Positions 1 through 8,314 are shown, counted from the stretch's first letter. The stretch is 51,803 bases of DNA from Paludibacteraceae bacterium (GCA_017628395.1 JAGBZD010000035.1:1-51803), one strand, 5' to 3'. Notes: generated by a model not told the origin, from the sequence alone. Numbers and translations are program-made.

Positions 1-1
1 C

Positions 2-487
2 TCACAAATCTGCGAGGCATTGTGCATCTTGTTTATCCCATTCTTCTTGAAGAAGTTTGGTATCAAGTCGGTGATGCTGATGGCTATGTTGGCATGGGTA
101 TTGCGTTTCGGTTTCTTCGGCGCAGGTAACCCAGGAATGCCAGGCGTAATCTTATTCGTATTGAGTTGCATTGTTTATGGCTTTGCGTTCGACTTTTTCA
201 ATATCTCAGGTTCGTTGTATGTGGATCAAGAGACCGACCCAAGCCAACGCTCCAGCGCACAAGGTCTGTTTGTAATGATGACCAACGGTTTTGGCGCTAC
301 TATCGGTACTTTAGCAGCGCAAGCAATTGTGAATCATTTCGTTAATGCAGAATCAGTCATTGCAGCAGGTCCTATGGCTATTTGGCAAGGCTGGCAAACC
401 AGCTGGTATATCTTCGCAGGCTTCGCTTTGGTAGTGGCTTTGGCATTCTGGGTAATCTTCCCTAAAACCCCAGTGAAGAAAGACTAA
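2..487 (+). CDS. nupG: Nucleoside:H+ symporter, NupG-type MFS permease (3' part)
   Basis: The gene runs in from the left edge, so only the last 161 residues are visible, in frame from base 2. It is an inner-membrane major-facilitator permease; the family imports nucleosides with protons. The segment SQICEALCILFIPFFLKKFG, the stretch VYGFAFDFFNISGS and MMTNGFGA match the second half of E. coli NupG/XapB as I know them. At least four hydrophobic membrane segments remain. A terminator hairpin follows 40 bases after the stop, so this is the last gene of its transcript. Substrate range cannot be read from the fragment. Confidence 0.85.
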   Translation, partial: SQICEALCILFIPFFLKKFGIKSVMLMAMLAWVLRFGFFGAGNPGMPGVILFVLSCIVYGFAFDFFNISGSLYVDQETDPSQRSSAQGLFVMMTNGFGATIGTLAAQAIVNHFVNAESVIAAGPMAIWQGWQTSWYIFAGFALVVALAFWVIFPKTPVKKD

Positions 488-526
488 TCAACTGCTGTCA
501 AAAGATTTTAATACACTTATACAAAT

Positions 527-565
527 AATCGCCATTTATGCCCATGCATAGATGGCGATTTTCTT
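527..565 (+). terminator. Intrinsic terminator after the nucleoside permease
   Basis: AATCGCCAT at 527-535 pairs perfectly with ATGGCGATT at 552-560, followed by a T-rich tract. It lies about 40 bases after the permease stop. Confidence 0.7.
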
Positions 566-600
566 ATCGTATTTTTCTTATCGTATTTCTCGTGTATCTT

Positions 601-655
601 ACGCACAATATACGCACTATTCACGCACAATACACGCACAATAAGCGCACAATTC
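601..655. repeat. 11-bp tandem repeat, five units
   Basis: Five consecutive 11-base units based on ACGCACAATAC fill this stretch exactly, with one to four changes per unit. It lies in the non-coding gap between the permease terminator and the next promoter and is one of many 10-11 bp arrays in this window. Confidence 0.85.
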
Positions 656-732
656 CGAGCACATCACTGGCGGTTGACTGAAACTTGATTAAGCCTAAAC
701 CAACCTTAAAAACTACAAAAAAAGCAACTTTT

Positions 733-764
733 CTTGCTTATATCAAAATATTTCTGTACCTTTG
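733..764 (+). promoter_or_regulatory. Promoter for the structured RNA / leader
   Basis: CTTG at 733-736 and TACCTTTG at 757-764 are separated by 20 bases, the Bacteroidota sigma-A-type -33/-7 arrangement. Transcription should start near 771, at the foot of the long-range stem described next. Confidence 0.75.
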
Positions 765-771
765 CAGTCGC

Positions 772-1120
772 AAATCCGAGCCATCGGTTTTGCAGACATA
801 TTATAAAAGCGTTTATTAGCGCTTGTTTTGGCGATTTGAAATCTGGTAAATTTCTCCCTATCCAAAACAAGAAGGCAGTAAACGCCCTTTGGGATATGTA
901 TATCCCGCCCGCAGAGCGTCCACATGTGGACCGCTCTGTTTGGTGGCATTTCATATTCGGCGTGGGCGTTCGTTGCTTATTCTTATAGGAAAGGTTTACC
1001 AGAACCTCAAATCGGAGAATAAGCAAAGGTAAGGTTCCACGCTTTTTCTATATCTATACCAACGGGAGGTTTGGAGCCGACTTTCCCAAAAGCATTATTC
1101 AAAACCGATGCTCAATGGGA
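772..1120 (+). ncRNA. Large structured RNA or leader, family not recognised
   Basis: A closing stem pairs 778-792 with 1100-1113 (one bulged base). Inside it lie further stems: 822-831 with 862-871 (10 bp), 881-887 with 964-970 enclosing two hairpins (891-906 and 911-939), 975-983 with 1016-1024 (9 bp, with an inner AGGTT/AACCT stem), and 1033-1039 with 1072-1078. The element starts just after a good promoter and ends about 20 bases before the next start codon. It lacks the RNase P core GAGGAAAGTCC, the tmRNA tag and T-arm, and the SRP GGAA tetraloop core. It could be a free-standing RNA or a cis-acting leader of the downstream lipoprotein gene. Pairings were found by eye. Confidence 0.6.
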
Positions 1121-1140
1121 TATAAGCGAGCAAGAAATTT

Positions 1141-1614
1141 ATGAAAAAGATTCTTTTTCTGTCATTAATGTTTGTTGCTTTTGCTGCAACATCTTGCAAA
1201 ATTACAGATGCCAGTGCAACTTATCAACACCCTTCAACTTACATTAACACAGCAACCGTCGCTGATTTAGATGTATCAAATGAGCGTATTTCATTTACCT
1301 TCGCACCCAGCAACCAAGTAAGACGAGGTGGAAATCAAAATGTAATTAAAGCAGCTATTCGCGAAGCATTGCGCGTAAATGGAGGAGGCGATGTATTAGT
1401 AGATTTAGAGTACATCACTGTTTCTCAAGCACCATTGCTGAGTTATATGTTTGGTTTAAGTCCAATACGAGAAATCACAGTTTCTGGTTATCCTGCAAAA
1501 TACAAAAACTTCCATAATTTGGATGATACAATTTGGGCTCCTACTAAGTTATATCCAGAAAATATTTCTATCAACAAAACATCTGTTCAATCTATTAATT
1601 CATCAGTAAAATGA
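1141..1614 (+). CDS. Small predicted lipoprotein, function unknown
   Basis: This 157-residue protein has a lipoprotein signal peptide with lipobox ATSC, Cys at residue 19, so it should be lipid-anchored in the envelope. The remaining 138 residues contain a glycine-rich centre (REALRVNGGGDVLVDLEY) and no motif I recognise. It follows the structured RNA by about 20 bases with no obvious ribosome-binding site and overlaps the next gene by four bases (ATGA), so the two are probably translated together. The start is fixed by the signal peptide. Confidence 0.7.
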   Translation: MKKILFLSLMFVAFAATSCKITDASATYQHPSTYINTATVADLDVSNERISFTFAPSNQVRRGGNQNVIKAAIREALRVNGGGDVLVDLEYITVSQAPLLSYMFGLSPIREITVSGYPAKYKNFHNLDDTIWAPTKLYPENISINKTSVQSINSSVK

Positions 1615-2099
1615 GAAGAGTATATAATTTAATTATGTTGTGCATATTACTGATATGCCAACAACATGTAGTTGCTCAGAGTTATAACTTAGGAAGACAA
1701 AAGCAATCTTTTGCATATGAAACGCTTTATGCTAATCAACATGGAATGTCACTAGTTGTTAAGAGTAATAATGAGATTACTCAACCTACACAACCAATGG
1801 CAAGTCCTGAATATATCCAAAAGTGTGAGCAAGTACATAAACGAATCGAAACTTTAATTAATCGTACATTTCTAAGTGGGCAATTTCAATACAAAAAAGT
1901 CAGTGATGTATATAAGAAACTTTATCATGTATTGCCGTTTACAGAAGAGAATCTTATAATAATACAAAAAATACAAACTATCGTTATAGAATATTTTAAA
2001 TCTGAAACTAACACCTATCCTCTACTTCAGAATCAACTCAAAAATGCTTCTTCTACGGAAGAAGAAATACAAATATTCTTGTCTTATTATCAAGAATAA
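1611..2099 (+). CDS. Small exported protein, function unknown
   Basis: A 162-residue protein with a cleavable-looking signal peptide (hydrophobic residues 7-16, probable cleavage after VVA at residue 22). The mature part is charged and helical, rich in Lys, Glu and Gln, with no recognised domain. It overlaps the upstream lipoprotein gene by four bases and is followed within 70 bases by a terminator, so the RNA leader, lipoprotein and this gene form one unit. It is more AT-rich than the core genes downstream. Confidence 0.65.
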   Translation: MRRVYNLIMLCILLICQQHVVAQSYNLGRQKQSFAYETLYANQHGMSLVVKSNNEITQPTQPMASPEYIQKCEQVHKRIETLINRTFLSGQFQYKKVSDVYKKLYHVLPFTEENLIIIQKIQTIVIEYFKSETNTYPLLQNQLKNASSTEEEIQIFLSYYQE

Positions 2100-2121
2100 A
2101 AAGTGTCAGTTGAAATGAGAA

Positions 2122-2167
2122 AAAAAATCCGCACAATCGAAAGACAAATCGGTTATGCGGATTTTTT
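2122..2167. terminator. Bidirectional-looking intrinsic terminator
   Basis: AAAAAATCCGCA at 2122-2133 pairs with TGCGGATTTTTTT at 2155-2167. A-run and T-run on both sides would allow use from either strand; on the plus strand it ends the lipoprotein pair. Confidence 0.75.
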
Positions 2168-2298
2168 TATGGGGGTACAGTGAACATCAGAGTGGTAACC
2201 GAGTGGTTTCGAAAGAGATCAAAAGCATGTCTTCGCCCCAAAAAAAGACATACACAAGATAGGGATATGCCACCGATAGGCAAACGATGTGCCACTAT

Positions 2299-2331
2299 GA
2301 ACCCGTCAAGAACCCGTCATGAACCCGTAAT
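2299..2331. repeat. 11-bp tandem repeat, three units
   Basis: Three copies of an 11-base unit GAACCCGTCAA, GAACCCGTCAT and GAACCCGTAAT sit between the terminator and the gmk promoter. The rest of the gap 2168-2364 shows nothing I can support; an open frame through it has no coding features. Confidence 0.85.
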
Positions 2332-2364
2332 TGCTCGCATGCGTGTGAGGAATTACACAAAAGA

Positions 2365-2396
2365 TTTGTATATATGCAATATTTTTTGTAACTTTG
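2365..2396 (+). promoter_or_regulatory. Promoter of gmk-nadD
   Basis: TTTG at 2365-2368 and TAACTTTG at 2389-2396 with a 20-base spacer. The leader to the gmk start is about 37 bases and contains a degenerate repeat (AATAGTAA, CAAATAGTAA) rather than a clear Shine-Dalgarno site. Confidence 0.8.
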
Positions 2397-2439
2397 CAGC
2401 GCAATTTGTAAATAGTAATAAGTCAAATAGTAAATCCCT

Positions 2440-2991
2440 ATGATTATTATTCTCTGTGCGCCCAGCGGTTCGGGCAAATCTACAATGGTAAAACACCTAC
2501 TCGAAACCTACCCAGGGCAATACGAACTCTCTATCTCTGCCACCACACGCGCCCCACGCGGGCAAGAGCAACACGGCAAAGAATACTACTTCATCAGCCG
2601 CGAGGAGTTTGAACAACACATACAAAACAACGACTTCATCGAATACGAACAGGTATATGAAGGCCTGTACTACGGAACACTGAAAGCCGAAATCGAACGC
2701 ATCCAATCCGCAGGACGCACCATCGTCTTCGACATTGATGTAAAAGGCGGACTCAACCTCAAACGCATCTTCGGCGATGAAGCATTGGCGATTTTCATTG
2801 CCCCTCCATCTGTAGAAGAACTTTCTCGCCGTTTGCACGGACGCGGCGACACCAGCGAAGAGATGATACAAAAACGCCTCGCCAAAGCCGAAATAGAAAT
2901 GGCAGACGCACCATACTTCGACAAAATTGTCGTGAACGACGACCTCTGCAAAGCAAAAGCAGAACTGGATAAGTTGGTTAATGTCGGTTAA
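2440..2991 (+). CDS. gmk: Guanylate kinase
   Basis: Converts GMP and ATP to GDP and ADP in the cytoplasm, feeding GTP, dGTP and (p)ppGpp pools. The P-loop APSGSGKS is at residues 7-14, followed by the GMP-binding region with SISATTRAPRGQEQHGKEYYF and the typical EYEQVYEGLYYGT. Length (183 residues) is normal. nadD follows 20 bases later, a pairing common in Bacteroidota. The start is the first ATG after the promoter and leaves the usual short N-terminus before the P-loop. Confidence 0.97.
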   Translation: MIIILCAPSGSGKSTMVKHLLETYPGQYELSISATTRAPRGQEQHGKEYYFISREEFEQHIQNNDFIEYEQVYEGLYYGTLKAEIERIQSAGRTIVFDIDVKGGLNLKRIFGDEALAIFIAPPSVEELSRRLHGRGDTSEEMIQKRLAKAEIEMADAPYFDKIVVNDDLCKAKAELDKLVNVG

Positions 2992-3011
2992 GCGGTTAGA
3001 CAATTAAGCGG

Positions 3012-3554
3012 ATGAAAATAGGCATCTACGGTGGGTCATTCAATCCTATACACTTTGGGCATACAGGATTGGCAAAGTGGGTATTAGAGCATACCGACTT
3101 AGACGAAGTATGGCTCATGGTATCACCCAACAACCCGCTGAAAGACAAAAGCATACTCGCCGACGAACACGAGCGACTGACTGCGGCAAGAGAGGCAATT
3201 GGCGATGGGATATTGGCTATAGGCGATGAGGCGAAAGGCAAGAGGATTATCGTATCGGACTTCGAGTTTCATCTCCCCCGCCCTACATACACCGCTAATA
3301 CATTGCGCGCGCTCGCGAGAGAATACCCCGAACACGAATTTACCCTCATCATCGGCGAAGACAACCTACAGATATTCGACCAGTGGCGAGAGTATCAATA
3401 CATTTTGGACAACTACCGCGTATTTGTGTATCCGAGACGAGATAAAGCGGGTACGCAAGGAGCAACACAACCTGTCAAAGGCACAATTTTCCTAACAGGA
3501 GCACCCTATTTTAATATTTCTTCAACAGAATTGCGAAAAAATTTGCATATATAA
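3012..3554 (+). CDS. nadD: Nicotinate-nucleotide adenylyltransferase
   Basis: Transfers AMP from ATP to nicotinate mononucleotide in NAD synthesis. The nucleotidyltransferase signature GGSFNPIHFGH is at residues 7-17 and the ISSTELRKN motif is near the C-terminus. Length of 180 residues fits the family. It is co-transcribed with gmk. The gmk-nadD junction is itself a short degenerate repeat (GGTTAA, GGTTAAGCGGTTAG). The promoter of the next gene begins inside the last codons of nadD. Confidence 0.96.
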   Translation: MKIGIYGGSFNPIHFGHTGLAKWVLEHTDLDEVWLMVSPNNPLKDKSILADEHERLTAAREAIGDGILAIGDEAKGKRIIVSDFEFHLPRPTYTANTLRALAREYPEHEFTLIIGEDNLQIFDQWREYQYILDNYRVFVYPRRDKAGTQGATQPVKGTIFLTGAPYFNISSTELRKNLHI

Positions 3555-3573
3555 AAAAAAAGTGTTACCTTTG
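3542..3573 (+). promoter_or_regulatory. Promoter overlapping the nadD 3' end
   Basis: TTTG at 3542-3545 and TACCTTTG at 3566-3573 with a 20-base spacer. It should drive the 80-residue protein, the porin-like gene and possibly apbE. Between it and the start codon lies about 110 bases including a purine-rich repeat. Confidence 0.75.
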
Positions 3574-3587
3574 CACACGAGTTTGAA

Positions 3588-3648
3588 AACGGAAAGGTGA
3601 AAACTGAAAAGTGAAAACCGAAAAGTGAAAGGTAAGAACTGAAAATTA
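3588..3648. repeat. Purine-rich short tandem repeat in a 5' leader
   Basis: Imperfect units such as TGAAAACTGAAAAG, TGAAAACCGAAAAG and TGAAAGGTAAGAAC repeat through the untranslated leader of the next gene. The A-rich, G-poor character may itself help ribosome loading in a lineage with weak Shine-Dalgarno use; that is inference. Confidence 0.7.
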
Positions 3649-3692
3649 ATAACAAAATAACTTTATTATTAACTATAAATGAATTAGTTACT

Positions 3693-3935
3693 ATGATTCG
3701 CACAACATTCAACAAACTGAGAGAAGTGAAGGATAGCCTTCCAAAAGGTAGTTCAGCTGTAATTGCTGAAGAGTTAGGAATTGCAGCTGATGAAGTACGC
3801 GCATTTTTCAATGGTACAGCAACTGTGGGTTATCACATCGAGCCAGGTCCTGATGGCGGCATCGTGGTACTTGATGAGACTAAGATTCTCGAAGTAGCGT
3901 TGCGCATCGCTTGGGCGAGCAAGAACGCATTATAA
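3693..3935 (+). CDS. Small cytoplasmic protein, possible HTH
   Basis: An 80-residue protein, no signal peptide. Residues 15-40 (SLPKGSSAVIAEELGIAADEVRAFF) read like a helix-turn-helix, followed by a short beta-like segment GYHIEPGPDGGIVVLDE and a C-terminal helix. I do not recognise a named family. Strong promoter, abundant-looking codon use and position directly before the porin-like gene suggest a real, well-expressed gene. DNA binding is a guess from the helix pattern. Confidence 0.7.
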   Translation: MIRTTFNKLREVKDSLPKGSSAVIAEELGIAADEVRAFFNGTATVGYHIEPGPDGGIVVLDETKILEVALRIAWASKNAL

Positions 3936-3951
3936 TGACAAGCAATAGAAA

Positions 3952-4803
3952 ATGAAAAAAACATTATTGGTTTTAGCACTAACGCTATTAGGCGTTAGTG
4001 CTTGTCCTTTTCAAGCATATGCTGAGGACAGAGAGTACAAAGAGTTAGGCTTAACCCTCGAAGTAGGTGCCGACTTAGTAAGTTCCTACCTATGGCGCGG
4101 ACAAAACTTAGGCGGTATGGCTATCCAACCTATGGTTTCGCTGGATTGGAAAGGTCTATATGTGAGCGGTTGGGCAAACATCGGTGCAGACAACTGGTTG
4201 TTTGAGGACATCACCCCAGAGTTGGATATTACAATCGGTTATGACAACCACGGCTTGCAAGTGGATTTAACCCATTTGTATTACTTCAACAACGAGGCAT
4301 ACTTCCCAAAAGGCGGATTCAAAGCACTTCCCGACGATACAGTATCTTCCAGTTCCATGGAAGCACACATCGGTTTTCGCTTGGGCGACATTGTGGAAAA
4401 AGTGCCACTTCGCTTGGATTGGTACACCACCATCTTTGGAAATGACTACAACCCAATAACCCAAAAACGCGCATGGTCCACATACATCGAAGTTGGCTAC
4501 GACTTCAATTTACCGCTGGGACTCGTACTCGGAGCCAGCGTGGGTATCACTCCTTGGCTGGGTTATTATTCGAATTACCAAGAAGTGTGGAAAAATGCAC
4601 AAACTGTAGCAATCAACAATGTCAATCTGCGATTGGAGCGCGACTTCGAACTCAAACACCTATTCTTGGGCGTTTGGGGAGAGATGATGCTCAACTGCTA
4701 TGGCTTGGACAAAACCAACCTGACCACCACACTCGAAAACAAATTTGACCAACGCCTCAACTGGCGCATTGGCGCAAGCTTGTACTTCGGTAGCGAATGG
4801 TAA
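3952..4803 (+). CDS. Predicted outer-membrane beta-barrel (TorF/gcw_chp-like)
   Basis: A 283-residue protein with a signal peptide (cleavage near AYA, residues 22-24) and many alternating aromatic strands. The opening GADLVSSYLWRGQNLGG is the typical first strand of the family of putative porins annotated as TorF or gcw_chp. It ends in an aromatic strand (NWRIGASLYFGSEW), as outer-membrane proteins do. It starts 16 bases after the preceding small gene. Substrate unknown. The spacer to apbE (4804-4865) is a TTTACTATTTG-like degenerate repeat. Confidence 0.7.
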   Translation: MKKTLLVLALTLLGVSACPFQAYAEDREYKELGLTLEVGADLVSSYLWRGQNLGGMAIQPMVSLDWKGLYVSGWANIGADNWLFEDITPELDITIGYDNHGLQVDLTHLYYFNNEAYFPKGGFKALPDDTVSSSSMEAHIGFRLGDIVEKVPLRLDWYTTIFGNDYNPITQKRAWSTYIEVGYDFNLPLGLVLGASVGITPWLGYYSNYQEVWKNAQTVAINNVNLRLERDFELKHLFLGVWGEMMLNCYGLDKTNLTTTLENKFDQRLNWRIGASLYFGSEW

Positions 4804-4865
4804 AATTATTTACTATTTGACAATGTACAATTTACTATTTGTACCATTTACAACATAAGTAAGAA

Positions 4866-5864
4866 ATGAAGAAATGGATCGCATTGGGATTCGCAATAAT
4901 AGCAGCAGTTTTGCTGCTATTATTGCCTAATAAGCCCCAACAACAATACTACCACAACCAAGGACATATCTTTGGCACTTATTATAATATACGCTACGAA
5001 GGCAACGAAGATTTACACCATGCCATCAAACAACGCCTGCAAGAGTTTGACCATTCGCTCAGCATGTTCAATCCCAACTCCGTGATTAGCCACATCAACC
5101 GCAACGACAGCGTTCTGACAGACACTCTCTTCGAAGCCATGTACCACGAAGCACACGCCATTAGCCAACTATCTGGCGGCGCATTCGACATCACAGTAGC
5201 ACCACTGGTCAATGCATGGGGATTTGGCACTAAGAGCCAAGAGCCAAGAACCAAGAGCCAAAACATCAACTTGGATAGTATCAAGGCATTTGTTGGATAC
5301 AAACATATTCGTTTGAATAGTCATCATTTGGAGAAAGACGATAATCGTATCACGCTGGACGCCAGCGCTATAGCCAAAGGATACGCCTGCGACATTGTGG
5401 CAGAATTGCTGCGCGAGAATGGCTGTCAGAATCTGCTTGTAGATATTGGCGGCGAAGTGGTACTGCAAGGCGTTAACGACAAGGGCACCCCATGGCGAGT
5501 AGGTATAACCCGACCCACGATAGATGCCACAGGAGCAGAAAAAGAACTGCAAGAAGTGATTGCAAGCAGCAACCTCTGCATGGCCACATCGGGCAACTAT
5601 CTGCAATACTACATCGTGAACGGCGAGCGTCGCAGTCATACAATAGACCCTCGTAGCGGATACCCCGTGCAACACTCCCTGCTAAGCGCCACCGTGAGCG
5701 CCAGCACATGTATGCGCGCTGACGCATTGGCCACCGCATGTATGGTACTGGGCGAACAAGCAGCATTGGACATGATCAATCAGACAATAGACGCCGCCTG
5801 CTATTTAATCATTGCCGACAGCGATACCTTGCGCATTGCAACCTCTGAAAGATGGCAGTTTTGA
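4866..5864 (+). CDS. apbE: FAD:protein FMN transferase (ApbE family)
   Basis: Attaches FMN covalently to target proteins (for example Rnf/Nqr subunits) at the periplasmic face. The N-terminus has a signal anchor (residues 3-22). ApbE features are seen: GTYYNIRYEG, the LSMFNPNSVISHINRN block, GGAFDITVAPLVNAWGFG, LDASAIAKGYACD with the FAD-binding lysine, LVDIGGEV, HTIDPRSGYPV and ADALATACMVLG. Length 332 fits. Residues 122-133 (TKSQEPRTKSQ) are encoded by a run of AAGAGCCAAGAGCCAAGAAC-type microrepeat, another case of a short repeat translated within a protein. Confidence 0.93.
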   Translation: MKKWIALGFAIIAAVLLLLLPNKPQQQYYHNQGHIFGTYYNIRYEGNEDLHHAIKQRLQEFDHSLSMFNPNSVISHINRNDSVLTDTLFEAMYHEAHAISQLSGGAFDITVAPLVNAWGFGTKSQEPRTKSQNINLDSIKAFVGYKHIRLNSHHLEKDDNRITLDASAIAKGYACDIVAELLRENGCQNLLVDIGGEVVLQGVNDKGTPWRVGITRPTIDATGAEKELQEVIASSNLCMATSGNYLQYYIVNGERRSHTIDPRSGYPVQHSLLSATVSASTCMRADALATACMVLGEQAALDMINQTIDAACYLIIADSDTLRIATSERWQF

Positions 5865-5891
5865 ATAAAAAACGCTAAAATTACACATTTA

Positions 5892-5923
5892 TTTGCATAT
5901 TTGAAAAAAATATAGTAATTTTG
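5892..5923 (+). promoter_or_regulatory. Promoter of bamD-rpoZ-coaBC
   Basis: TTTG at 5892-5895 and TAATTTTG at 5916-5923 with a 20-base spacer. The TTG inside the -7 box is in frame with bamD, but it cannot be the start because transcription begins downstream of it; the first usable start is ATG 5942. Confidence 0.75.
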
Positions 5924-5941
5924 CAGGCTGAATTTCGTAGT

Positions 5942-6748
5942 ATGACAAAAAAGGGCATTTTAATATTGTTTAGTGCGTTGTTACTAACCGCTTGCGGTGA
6001 GTATCAACAGTTGTTAAAATCCAACGACCCAGAATTGAAATACCAACAAGCATTGGTGTATTTCAATGGCGAGCAGTATGTGAAGGCACAGACGCTGCTT
6101 GATGATATAACATCCTACTACCGAGGTACAGACCGATCACAAGATGTACTCGCTTACTTGGCACGCTGCTACATGGGGCAAAAAGATTACGCTTCGGCTT
6201 CAGAATACTACCAAGCTTATATCCGGAACTACCCAAAAGGACGATATATCGTGGAAGCACGATTCCAAGTAGGACATTGCTATTATCTGGACGCACCCGA
6301 CGCACGATTGGATCAGACAGAAACGAAAAAAGGTATCGAATTCTTCACACAATTCGTAGAGTTATACCCCGATAGCCCATATGCAGAACAAGCATACAAA
6401 GAAATGGGCGAACTATACGATAAGTTGGCACAAAAAGAATACTTAAGCGCAAAACTATATTACAACCTCGGCACTTATCTCGGAAACAACTATTTGAGCG
6501 CAGAGATTGTAGCCAAGAACGCCCTGAAAGATTATCCTACAAATAAATATCAAGAGGAATTAAGTTGGCTTATTCTGCAAGCCAAATACCAACAGATGCT
6601 AAACTCCATAGACAACAAAAAGGAGGAACGCGCGCGCGATACTGAAGATGAATACTATAGTTTCATCACCGAATATCCAGACTCTAAACACCGCAATGCA
6701 GCAGAACGCATTGGCAAAGAAGCAAAAAAGATAACTCATTCACTTTGA
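5942..6748 (+). CDS. bamD: Outer-membrane assembly lipoprotein BamD
   Basis: Component of the BAM complex that inserts beta-barrel proteins; anchored to the inner leaflet of the outer membrane. Lipobox LTAC near residue 18, then TPR-like helices (DPELKYQQALVYFNGEQYVKAQTLLDDI, YYQAYIRNYPKGRYIVEARFQVGHCYY, FTQFVELYPDSPYAEQAYKEM). About 268 residues, normal. Followed at 21 bases by the omega subunit and then coaBC, a gene order known in Bacteroidota. The start is set by the promoter and lipoprotein signal. Confidence 0.93.
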   Translation: MTKKGILILFSALLLTACGEYQQLLKSNDPELKYQQALVYFNGEQYVKAQTLLDDITSYYRGTDRSQDVLAYLARCYMGQKDYASASEYYQAYIRNYPKGRYIVEARFQVGHCYYLDAPDARLDQTETKKGIEFFTQFVELYPDSPYAEQAYKEMGELYDKLAQKEYLSAKLYYNLGTYLGNNYLSAEIVAKNALKDYPTNKYQEELSWLILQAKYQQMLNSIDNKKEERARDTEDEYYSFITEYPDSKHRNAAERIGKEAKKITHSL

Positions 6749-6769
6749 ATATTTTAACAAACTACAAAT

Positions 6770-7105
6770 ATGATTGATTACAAACAGACCAAAGCTCCCA
6801 AGACAACTATCACCAGGGACCTGAACGAATTAACCGAAAAGGTAGGTAATGTGTACGAAACAGTAGCTATCATCGGCAAACGCAGCAATCAAATCAGCGC
6901 TGCACTCAAAAAAGAGTTGGACTCTAAGTTGCAAGACTTCTCTGTTCCACAAGACTCTATCGACGAGACTTTTGAGAACAAGGAGCAAATCGAAATCTCT
7001 CGCAGTTATGAGCAACTGCCAAAAGCAACACTCATTGCTACACAAGAGTTTATTGACGATGAACTCATCTATCGCAGTAGCAACAAGGATGAAGTGCTGA
7101 AATAA
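6770..7105 (+). CDS. rpoZ: RNA polymerase omega subunit (Bacteroidota type)
   Basis: Small subunit that helps RNA polymerase assembly. It shows the Bacteroidota omega pattern: NVYETVAIIGKRSNQISAALKKEL, then FENKEQIEISRSYEQLPKATLIATQEF. 111 residues. Its TAA stop is immediately followed by the TTG start of coaBC in the same frame, so the two are very tightly coupled. Confidence 0.92.
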   Translation: MIDYKQTKAPKTTITRDLNELTEKVGNVYETVAIIGKRSNQISAALKKELDSKLQDFSVPQDSIDETFENKEQIEISRSYEQLPKATLIATQEFIDDELIYRSSNKDEVLK

Positions 7106-8314
7106 TTGAACTTAGCAGGCAAACATATTTTAGTGGGAATAAGCGGCGGAATTGCCGCTTATAAAATCCCCGAACTAATTCGCCTCCTGAAAAAAGCAGG
7201 AGCGGATATACAAGTAGCGACCACCAAAAATGCATTGGAGTTCGTTACTTCGCTTACCCTACAAACCGTAAGCGGACACAAAGTGTATTCGGATGTGTTT
7301 GCCGCTATTAACGAGCATAGCACAGAGCATATCTCTCTACCCGACTGGGCAGACTTGATGATAGTCGCTCCAGCCACAGCCAATGTGCTATGCAAAATGG
7401 CAAACGGCATTGCAGACGATGCACTAACCACCACTTTCGCAGCCATGCGCAAGCCTGTGGTAATAGCACCCGCCATGAACACCAACATGTATGACTCGCC
7501 TGCCACACAAAAGGCTATCAACGAGTTAGCACAGTGGGAGAACATCACCATGCTGGATGCCGCCAGTGGAGAATTAGCATGTGGAACCAGCGGCAAAGGA
7601 CGAATGCAAGAGGTAGAAACCATTGTTGCTGCTGCCGAATATGCCCTAACGCCTAAAACGCTACAAGGACAACAGGTGCTCATCACAGCTGGTCCTACGC
7701 AAGAAGCCATTGATCCCGTTCGCTACATAAGCAATGCCTCTACAGGTAAAATGGGATATGCACTTGCGCGTGCGTGCCTTAAAAGAGGTGCTAAAGTAAC
7801 CCTCGTGACAGGACCTACCCACTTATCCTTGCATGCATGGCAAGCATTCACCCCACTCACAATAGTCCCTGTGGTTTCAGCCCAAGCCATGTGTCAAGCA
7901 GCCATATCTGCATTTGAGAAAGCAGATATTAGCATCCTCTGCGCCGCTGTAGCTGATTTTACGCCCACACAAACGGCTGAATACAAAATCAAAAAACAAA
8001 CAGGTCAAACCCACATGACCATAGAAATGAGCTGCACTACAGACATTGCAGCCACTTTAGGCAGACAAAAGCGTGCTGGACAAACTTTAGTAGGTTTTGC
8101 CTTAGAAACACACGATGAACTCAACAATGCACAACGCAAGTTGCAATCCAAGAACTTGGACATGATTGTGCTTAATAGTTTGCAAGATGCAGGAGCAGGC
8201 TTCGGCACCGACACCAACAAAGTCACCCTACTCTTCCCTAACGGCACACAAAAAAACCTCCCCCTTATTGCTAAGGAAGAGGTCGCTGATGAAATTATTA
8301 ATCAGTTGAATTAG
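7106..8314 (+). CDS. coaBC: Bifunctional CoaBC (4'-phosphopantothenoylcysteine synthase/decarboxylase)
   Basis: Two successive steps of coenzyme A synthesis: cysteine ligation to phosphopantothenate, then FMN-dependent decarboxylation. The CoaC half has GISGGIAAYK, the catalytic His in HISLPDWADL, and APAMNTNMYDS. The CoaB half starts near residue 190 with LITAGPTQEAIDPVRYISN, STGKMG and AAVADF. 402 residues. The start must be TTG 7106, because the rpoZ stop codon precedes it in frame and the family N-terminus begins exactly here. The 3' end overlaps the convergent DUF3276 gene by four bases. Confidence 0.96.
   Translation: MNLAGKHILVGISGGIAAYKIPELIRLLKKAGADIQVATTKNALEFVTSLTLQTVSGHKVYSDVFAAINEHSTEHISLPDWADLMIVAPATANVLCKMANGIADDALTTTFAAMRKPVVIAPAMNTNMYDSPATQKAINELAQWENITMLDAASGELACGTSGKGRMQEVETIVAAAEYALTPKTLQGQQVLITAGPTQEAIDPVRYISNASTGKMGYALARACLKRGAKVTLVTGPTHLSLHAWQAFTPLTIVPVVSAQAMCQAAISAFEKADISILCAAVADFTPTQTAEYKIKKQTGQTHMTIEMSCTTDIAATLGRQKRAGQTLVGFALETHDELNNAQRKLQSKNLDMIVLNSLQDAGAGFGTDTNKVTLLFPNGTQKNLPLIAKEEVADEIINQLN

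Noticed and set aside
734-1026. Open frames on both strands in the gap before 1141
   Set aside because: They cover the multibranch RNA, and the stems explain the sequence better; no signal peptide, motif or leader supports translation.
985-1040. Resemblance of GTTTACCAG...AGCAAAGGTAAGG to the SRP RNA apical domain
   Set aside because: The GGAA tetraloop, the CAGG/AGCA internal loop and the closing pairs are missing, and a 9-bp alternative stem explains the sequence.
2180-2439. 87-codon open frame before gmk
   Set aside because: It spans an 11-bp tandem array and the gmk promoter, and has no coding character.
2497-3003. Long minus-strand open frame opposite gmk
   Set aside because: Antisense shadow of a clear guanylate kinase; Phe/Val/Cys-rich with no recognisable motif.
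5921-5941. Upstream TTG start for bamD
   Set aside because: The TTG is part of the -7 promoter box and would not be in the transcript.
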